Below, piece by piece: positions 9,713-15,578 of a stretch of DNA of 15,578 bases. The number at the start of each line of letters is the position of its first letter. Position 1 is the stretch's first letter. The DNA is from Saccoglossus kowalevskii (taxonomy: Eukaryota; Hemichordata; Enteropneusta; Harrimaniidae): NCBI RefSeq assembly GCF_000003605.2, contig NW_003131853.1, positions 839,832 through 855,409 of the forward strand, given 5' to 3'. Position numbers and translations under genes: made by a program. The notes below the pieces were generated by a model. That model made no database searches, was not told the origin of the DNA, and was given only the letters and a program-made list of their open reading frames with translations.

Positions 9713-9752
9713 TATAATTGGCCTATGCTACAGGTAGAATATTATGCAGTAA

Positions 9753-9992
9753 TTATGTTCTATCAAATATATTACCACAGTCCCATGATAAGAGAGAGTG
9801 TGATATTAAAAAGTGTGTAAATATCCAAGTGAACAAAGAAATCTGGCTCAATATAGGCTCAATTTTTTTAATTGCCATATTTTGTTTAAATTCTTGTTTA
9901 CCAACATCTATTTTTTCAAGTTTATTTGCCATGTTTTCATACATCATTTCTTGGTCATTCTTGTCACCAGAGCTTACTTTCGTTTTGAGACT
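9753..9992 (-). pseudogene. Possible relic of a coiled-coil protein or LINE ORF1
   Basis: A minus-strand frame is open from 9992 to the stop at 9753, with a first ATG at 9947. Its first half (for example NDQEMMYENMANKLEKID) is charged and helix-like, with hydrophobics spaced as in a coiled coil. The second half is hydrophobic and less protein-like, so the homologous part may stop near 9840. Its position beside repeat DNA, and a nearby (aat)n tract at about 10063-10078 of the kind that ends some LINE copies, suggest a fragment of a retrotransposon ORF1. No conserved domain is recognised and it could be chance. Confidence 0.2.
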
Positions 9993-11300
9993 CTACCAAA
10001 AGATGTAGGTATGCCGTAAAGAAGCCATGGTTGTGATGATGTTCTATATGTATGTCACCAAGATATAATAATAATAAATTTATTGCTATCTCAGAAATAG
10101 TTTCTATTGGTTGACAGCTATAAAATAAGTACAATATAGTACTTGACAGATTCTATCGTTACAACTAAAAGAATAATTAAAAAACTGATGTAAAAGTGTT
10201 TTTTGAGATACGCTTTCAATCAGAAACGGGTGATCATAGCAAGTTTTCAAATTCATGGAGAATGCAGAGCATGTTGATATATCACTCTAGTACCATTGTA
10301 CAAAATTGAGCATAATGTTTTTAATAACTTTTTCCAGAACTCACTCCTGCAGGAAAATAGTAGTGCCTAAACTGGTTGTCGATTGAATTGTTTTACGATA
10401 GACACGATCTTTGAGGCTTTATTAGACTAACCTATTTGTGGAAATTCTATCTTAAATCGAGGTCCTATGCACAATGAGGATTATTACTGTCAAGAAATCA
10501 ATGAAATGATTTCTAATCTATTCGTAAAAGAGACGTAGTTGCTTCAACAATAACCTAGGAATGACAGACCTTGAAATACCGGTATTCCACCAACTTGAAG
10601 ATCAGACAGCGCCCTCGCATGCCAATCACTCCCTCTGATTTTTGAAATATTTTTAAATGTCCATAAAACAAATTCATACATGCAACCCAGTGTATGGCAT
10701 GAACATATTTAAAAAAGAACGGCACATAAAACCAAAAACTATAAGAAAACAAATTATGGAAATTGAAAATATCGCCGTAACGAAAGACATTCAATACTTC
10801 TTTAGCATATGCAAGATAATGAAGATTTGATAAAATGTCGTCAAAGAAATGGATGATGAAATAATACAGTTACCATGAATTCCAGAATGAATTAACAAAT
10901 TTACTCTGAACAATTTTTTGCTCGTTTTTCATAAGCAGCATTTTAAGGTTTTACATTTTACATGTAAAAAATGGAGTCTATGCATACATCGGATTTTTAC
11001 AAAGCCGGTATCAATCGTTTGGCTCTGCAGGCTCGGGGTTCAGTGCTATGCGATACAGTAAACAGCAACTTCTAAAATTTTCTTTTGCCGAACTATAAGT
11101 AATTAAAGTAATTAGCTCCATGTCTAACGTTGACGAACATGTCAATATTTGTTTTGAACTAGACTGGCCAAGCCACAGTTCATTTCAACGCCAGAGATTT
11201 TACAAATTATCATAATAAATTTTCCATAGGCCTGTCAAGTTTTGAACCAGGCGCTACGAATGATAATTGTGTACTACGTACAAACTTGTGCACTAAAATT
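9993..11300. other. Intergenic spacer with no supported gene
   Basis: An (aat)n tract near 10063-10078 leads into sequence that could be an old LINE tail. A taccggtat lies near 10577. The minus-strand frame at 10555-10794 translates to an aromatic-rich string without recognisable domains and is probably chance. Nothing else was identified. Confidence 0.45.
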
Positions 11301-11302
11301 GA

Positions 11303-11334
11303 TGACGTTGACATTTCTGAAGATATGGCGGGAA
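11303..11334 (+). promoter_or_regulatory. CRE-like and E2F-like motifs before the WWE gene
   Basis: TGACGT at 11303-11308 and GGCGGGAA at 11327-11334 (an E2F-type core) lie about 150-180 bp upstream of the start at 11481. E2F-type control would suit a DNA-repair or cell-cycle gene. Both matches are short, and the transcription start is not known. Confidence 0.3.
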
Positions 11335-11357
11335 TGAATCACATGAGCTCTTGTTGA
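11325..11357 (+). other. Possible 10-codon upstream ORF
   Basis: ATG at 11325 runs ten codons (three of them Met) to TGA at 11355-11357, 123 bases before the main start. It would matter only if transcription begins upstream of it, and its ATG overlaps the E2F-like motif. A second upstream ATG near 11389 is followed after one codon by TAG. Confidence 0.2.
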
Positions 11358-11480
11358 TACTTGTAGGACGAAAATAGCCTTTGTTTGTATGTTATAGCTG
11401 ACTCAGCAAAGACTTCCAGTATTAAAGTAACGTTTGCATTTTGAAGATCAGTGCAGCTTTTGGACAACACTACGTTTACT

Positions 11481-11505
11481 ATGCCCCCTAGACGCAGAAA
11501 GGCAG
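11481..11505 (+). CDS. Exon 1 of the WWE gene: basic N-terminus
   Basis: The start at 11481 has an A at -3 and begins MPPRRRKA, with a consensus donor GCAG|GTAAGT giving an intron from 11506. The exon ends after one base of a codon, and that base (G) joins cleanly to exon 2 to give Ala. The RRRK cluster, with the AKKPK cluster a short distance on in exon 2, looks like a bipartite nuclear localisation signal. Short basic N-termini like this are seen in PARP2-type enzymes. I chose this exon because it supplies a start, a strong donor and a matching phase for the WWE-coding exons. An alternative or additional 5' exon cannot be excluded, since intron 1 would be 2,826 bp. Confidence 0.75.
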
Positions 11506-14331
11506 GTAAGTCGACAGTTGTCAAAACACAAAATCATGAAATTGTATACACGTGTCTTAGTTACGCTGCAGATTTTACTTTCACTTTTCGATAATATACG
11601 ACACTGACAGTCTTCTGCTGCACCGTACCAATCTCAGACAATTTCAGGGCTCCGGCATTCGCGTTACGACCTTGCTTCTTTTGATATTTGTCTGCTGTCG
11701 TTGTTTTTGTTTTTCTTCACACAAAACTTCAATAGTGACGCTAACTAGCGGCCTGACGTCAGAATGGCTCTTTGACCTACCCCGAATATATGAGGCTGTG
11801 CAAAACAGTTTATTATCAATAATATGTTGACATTATTACGGGAGTACAAAATTGTCAATCTGCATTTGAAATACCATTTTGTGACACTTATTTTATCACG
11901 GTATTTTTTTCTGCATTTTTTACAGTAATTAATCGAAAGTTCCACAAAACAGGTTATTATGTAATACCCTCCCCCAGCGCACATTTAAAGGCTGGTCTAG
12001 TGGCTGCACTCAGGATTTATCTTTTGCTGTTCATTGATGTTTAATTGTTAAAGGCAATGTCTAGCATTATAATACTAATATAAACTAACAAACAAGTCAG
12101 TCACTACTGAACCTTTGATCAGTGCACAACCACCCAAAATGCTCATCAAGGTTACTTGTTCGTAAATATGTGACATCAGAAAAATGAAACAGTAAGTTAC
12201 TTCAAAAACAGAGCAAAATGTGAAATTCTTAATTCCTCTGCCGGTGGATAGTAGATTCGTCCCAAGTTGATTTGTTTGATTTTTTATGTTGGCACGATAC
12301 TAACTCCCACAATATGTGCAACAAGATCTGAATAACAAACAGTATCTAATTGTGGTCATGCACTCATCAGGCATAAGACAGCACCCCGAAAACTGAACCA
12401 AAGTTGTTTATTGTTTCACCATTGGCAATATGTTAATCTGTCAATTGTCAAATCAAGTTATTCTTATTTCAAGATTAATGTTCTGAAAAGTGGTAAACAC
12501 AGTAAAAGTTGTTTATTTCTTAATATTTGGGAATACTATACACGTAAATATTGTTGTAACAATGTAAGGACATGGACATGTTAAGCTTTCCGGTTCTATT
12601 TTAAATGCAGTGTGATTGTCTTGTTACCAATATATAAAAGTAATCTTGAATACAGACAACATTATTCTTTCTAGTTTGTAAAAAAAAAAAAATAACACGG
12701 CAAGCGAATCACGTTTCAGTTCAATCTCGTTAAAATCTGATGTATTGCACGGTGTGAATTTATTATATTTTTACTATATACTTTAATTATTTTGTAATTG
12801 TTTTCATTATTATTACGTACATCTTATTTTGCGAGCCTTCAAGATTACTAAAATTAGAATTCAAATTATAATAAAGTAAAATTAAAGCAATTAAAAAATA
12901 ATTTTTAAAAATATGATAAAAAAATTTGATCTTATTTTAATCAATTTGTTTTCAGTCAAGACTCTACAAAGTGAGAACAAATTTATCAATTACTGATTGC
13001 CTCACACAAGTATTTGCAATTATGATTTACATGTTTGATGTTCAGATACATTGATGAAGTATGTTGAAATTAAAAATTTAATTTAGCAAAATAAATTACC
13101 AAATATTATTTGAAATAAAATATAAATTCTTGGTTTTACAAACTCTGACAGCAATTTTGTTGACATTAGCAACTTGGAACTACCCCATTTGGTCGGCTGG
13201 TAAAAACTGGTATCTTTATTCACCTGCTCACAGGAACAGGCACTTTGTTCATTTACTTTTCCCAGCTAAAATATGACTGTCTGGAACAAGTGGACAGGCC
13301 TTAATGTCGATCCCTGTTGTCTCATTGAACTTGAACTACCAACCATTCTGCAACATTTCTGGTTTTAATGTGAACTCAACTCAAAAGCCCCAGGTTAATT
13401 ATATTCGCCCATGTAACCAAAAAAACATATCGCATTTAAGCTTGGGTATGCCCCAAGTTGATTATATACACTTTAAGAGCTACCCATGTGACTCACCAAA
13501 ACATACCACGAACATACTGGGAAATGTTCTGAAAGCACACATTGCCTTCATTGCCATTCACCATTCCAACAAAATTGACAATTATTTGCACACCAACACA
13601 GAAATCAACTTCACCCTGCACTAGATCATAAAGCTTACCAAAGGCAATGGGACAAATGTGTATTGGGACAGATCAACTTTTGAAATGAATGTGAATTGGA
13701 ATGAATTGACTGAGAATCTCTGCCTGTCATGGTGTTAAGCTCAAGCATGAACAAAATTCCCATTTTAATAGTGACAGAAAAATAAAATTCAGTTTTCAAA
13801 TACACCCAAACTATATCATTTTGCACTGAAATGCTCTATCAGAATTGTGAATGAATGTACGTACTTGGCATTATGTGTTTAAAAATTATAGAAGTTTATA
13901 GTTGTTGGAAGGCAAATTCAAAGTGACGTTAATGGCCACTTGTCATTTTGAAGTTTTTGCACAGTTATCTAGAGAATACACATGATGGTCTGCTTAATTT
14001 TATATTTTTCTTTTTTCTTTTTTCTTGTATGTATGTATGCCATAATGTGAATATTTTTTTAATGTACTGTATCTGTGAACATATCCCCCACTACTGTACT
14101 GCATGTGTACAGAATGGTGTTAGTTTGTTGCTGTTGCTGACTTGGCAGTGAATGACTTGTTCATGCTATTACATGTATAATGTTGGACATTGTCTTAAAA
14201 AGTATATTTGTTCCATGAAATGACATGAGTCATTGATCTATTCCACACTGAATCTCATAAAACAAAAGCAAAATCTCATAAAACAAATCTAAATGATGGA
14301 GAAAACTGAAATAATTACTGATTTATTGCAG
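11506..14331 (+). other. Intron 1 of the WWE gene
   Basis: GT-AG intron of 2,826 bp, from GTAAGT at 11506 to ...ttattgcag at 14331. It is AT-rich, with a run of 13 A at 12680-12692 and a protein-like open frame at 13304-13624 described separately. Minus-strand frames near 11.34-11.52, 11.75-11.98 and 13.64-13.83 kb show no splice signals or recognisable domains. Confidence 0.7.
13304..13624 (+). other. 106-codon intronic open frame with an internal duplication
   Basis: The frame runs from ATG at 13304 to TAG at 13622-13624. It contains a diverged internal repeat: PQVNYI (codons from 13388) and PQVDYI (from 13451), 63 bp apart, each followed by a segment coding Pro-Cys (from 13408 and 13483). 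The second pair is 75 bp apart, so the 12-bp length change also keeps the frame. No domain is recognised and no clean acceptor precedes it. It could be a relic of an inserted sequence or a chance frame on duplicated DNA. Confidence 0.2.
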
Positions 14332-14601
14332 CAAGTGCAGCGGATACTGCAACAGAAGCTAAGAAACCAAAGACTGAGTTGGTGTTGTCATGGGAATGGG
14401 AAGGTGATGCGGGAAAATGGACTGCTTATGATGAAGATCAAATCAAAGAAATTAATGACACCTTTGATGAAGATAAAAATAAAATTGAATTTATTGTGGG
14501 TCCTACCAAATTCAATGTTTTGTTGGATAAAATGGTTCAGAAAAATGCAAAAACAGGCTGGGAAAGACGGTTAAGATGTCTTATTAAAGATGACAATGAT
14601 T
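14332..14601 (+). CDS. Exon 2 of the WWE gene: first WWE domain
   Basis: The acceptor ttattgcag|CA and donor T|GTGAGT bound a 270-bp exon that begins and ends inside a codon after one base. It encodes a basic linker (AKKPK) and then a complete WWE domain of about 70 residues. The signatures are visible: LSWEWEGDAGKW with both tryptophans and the G-x-W, a central LDKMVQKN, and TGWERRLR with the conserved Gln and Arg positions. WWE domains bind the iso-ADP-ribose unit of poly(ADP-ribose) in characterised members such as RNF146. The domain is intact and open, with no stops or frameshifts. A frame starting at 14293 in another phase is a shadow of this exon. Confidence 0.93.
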
Positions 14602-14844
14602 GTGAGTATAGTATTTGATTACTACATGTACTGTAAAAGCACTTATTTTCATTGGTATTTGCATGCACCTAGGTGAATGACAAAGAACAAATTTATTCCT
14701 CTAAGTACAATCTGGAGGTACTAAAATGTATTAAAGATATTTTTCTAATAGTTTCAATACTGTATTTTCCTCTATTAGTAGTGCAAATGCTTGTATAAAT
14801 TTATGTATTTATGGTCGAAAAATGTTTATGTTATATGCACTTCT

Positions 14845-14869
14845 ATATGAAATGCATTTCATATGAAAT
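14845..14869. repeat. 20-bp perfect palindrome overlapping a 14-bp one
   Basis: ATATGAAATGCATTTCATAT at 14845-14864 is its own reverse complement. ATTTCATATGAAAT at 14856-14869 is another, sharing nine bases with it. The direct copy of atatgaaat 16 bp apart creates both. A slipped duplication would explain it; a binding site for a dimeric factor is possible but untested. Confidence 0.8.
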
Positions 14870-15000
14870 TATTATTTAATCATATTCTCATGGATTTAAT
14901 TCTACTATTTTGAATAATATTTACTGGATTTTATTTGTTCTCATTGATTTCATTTAGTAGATTTCATTTGTCACAATCCAGTGTATAATAATACTGTACT

Positions 15001-15067
15001 TGGCACCCAATCCTGTTTTTAGGGGGGTGGGCACTTAATCAAGCACCCCACTCAAAACTCTGTGCCA
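15001..15067. repeat. Nested foldback in intron 2
   Basis: TGGCAC at 15001-15006 pairs with GTGCCA at 15062-15067. Inside, GGGGTG at 15024-15029 pairs with CACCCC at 15044-15049. It is a G/C-rich island in AT-rich DNA and could be a tiny MITE-like insertion. No flanking duplication was seen. Confidence 0.55.
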
Positions 15068-15361
15068 AATTAGGGGAAATACCAGTCTTTTTTGGTGGAA
15101 ATAAAATTGCAAAATGAGTTGCATTTCCACAACAGTTTTACATTGACAAAACAGAAATGATTACAAAAAATATGCATATTTTGTTACAATATTATTTACA
15201 TACCATCAGAATTTACAGTGTGAAATTATTACGGTTTGTTGGAAAATGGTCAAAGTCAAGAGATTCATCATTCTCTTTGTTGAAACCCTTTAAAGTGGAC
15301 CCTTATGGTATATTTACAGTATTACCTTTAATTTGATTGGAAAAACTTTGTTTTCTCACAG

Positions 15362-15568
15362 ATTTTGTGTGGCAATGGCAAGATGAAAAAAATAAGTGGA
15401 ACCCGTATAATGTAAAGAATACAGTTGTCATAGAAGCCAGTCATAAGGCAGGAAGTGATAATGTTGGTATTGAGGCACTCCGCAGAACATACACAATTGA
15501 TCTTAAAAAAATGGAACAAATAAATGATGATACTGATGTAACAAGAAAAATTGAAAGATTACAAGTTG
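15362..15568 (+). CDS. Exon 3 of the WWE gene: second WWE domain, continues
   Basis: The acceptor ttttctcacag|AT and donor G|GTAAGG at 15569 bound a 207-bp exon, again starting and ending after the first base of a codon. It encodes a second WWE domain: FVWQWQDEKNKWNPY, then YTIDLKKMEQIN and DTDVTRKIER. The Gln and Arg positions are kept, but the usual T-G of the family reads T-D here, unlike TGWERR in exon 2. The gene runs off the window, so the catalytic part is not visible. A basic nuclear-type start followed by tandem WWE domains fits a PARP2-like poly(ADP-ribose) polymerase, or a Deltex-like ubiquitin ligase, which also has two N-terminal WWE domains. I favour PARP, but only moderately. 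Confidence 0.92.
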
Positions 15569-15578
15569 GTAAGGGACG

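Larger units (their letters stand above)
7900..9716 (+). mobile_element. Probable non-autonomous, Helentron/HINE-like element
   Basis: The segment combines three hairpins at its left end (7907-7933, 7945-7961, 8040-8067), a central tandem array (about 8170-9640), a CA-rich stretch (9641-9662) and a 3' hairpin tail (9674-9712). Central tandem repeats of about 150 bp followed by a subterminal hairpin are the architecture known for Helentron-associated elements such as DINE-1 in Drosophila and the Pearl-type elements of bivalves; the assignment is inferred from that. No transposase frame, clear terminal inverted repeat or target-site duplication is visible, so both ends are approximate. It may instead be a satellite array that captured a transposon tail. 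Confidence 0.5.
14602..15361 (+). other. Intron 2 of the WWE gene
   Basis: GT-AG intron of 760 bp (GTGAGT ... ttttctcacag). It contains a 20-bp perfect palindrome and a G/C-rich foldback, annotated separately. No other coding signal was seen. Confidence 0.85.

Noticed and set aside
9718-10008. Plus-strand 96-codon frame with a hydrophobic centre
   Set aside because: It is antisense to the more protein-like minus frame at 9753-9992, and its hydrophobicity follows from T-rich codons opposite A-rich ones.
10555-10794. Minus-strand 79-codon frame
   Set aside because: Aromatic-rich translation typical of AT-rich non-coding DNA; no domain and no splice context.
14293-14574. 93-codon frame starting at 14293
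   Set aside because: It reads the first WWE exon in the wrong phase and crosses the acceptor at 14331.

Overview
The window looks like nuclear DNA of an invertebrate animal. It is AT-rich (roughly two thirds A+T by eye). Coding sequence is sparse and split by GT-AG introns, and large parts are tandem or interspersed repeats. There are no bacterial-style operons or ribosome binding sites. I cannot name the species. The AT-rich repeats containing ATGCAAAT and ending in a 'gacaca...cttcgcac' tail resemble repeats I associate with marine invertebrates, but that is recollection, not a search.

Layout: (1) 1-1360 is AT-rich sequence with no confident gene. (2) 1361-3044 is a minisatellite of 37 monomers, 48 and 41 bp long, with higher-order repeats of 466 and 367 bp. 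(3) 3045-7086 is mostly non-coding sequence with one weak coding candidate near 4.7-4.9 kb. (4) 7087-7225 (minus strand) is a convincing first coding exon: a Kozak-like start, a signal-peptide-like N-terminus and a consensus splice donor. Promoter-like motifs lie upstream, to the right. (5) About 7.9-9.71 kb is a probable non-autonomous mobile element, with hairpins at its left end, ten tandem units of mostly 142-143 bp, and a hairpin tail. (6) 9.75-9.99 kb may hold a decayed coiled-coil reading frame. (7) 11481 to the window end is the start of a plus-strand gene. Three exons, joined by introns that all interrupt a codon after its first base, encode a short basic N-terminus and two WWE domains. 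The gene continues past the right edge.

The two genes are head-to-head, about 4.26 kb apart from start codon to start codon, and the mobile element fills much of the spacer. WWE domains are found in PARP, Deltex and other ubiquitin/ADP-ribose proteins and bind ADP-ribose chain units in characterised members. The basic start followed by tandem WWE suggests a nuclear PARP (PARP2-like) or a Deltex-like protein, but no catalytic domain is inside the window. I see no evidence of a wholly new system. The least ordinary points are the nested minisatellite, the core-homogenised mobile-element array and the unrecognised secreted or membrane protein.
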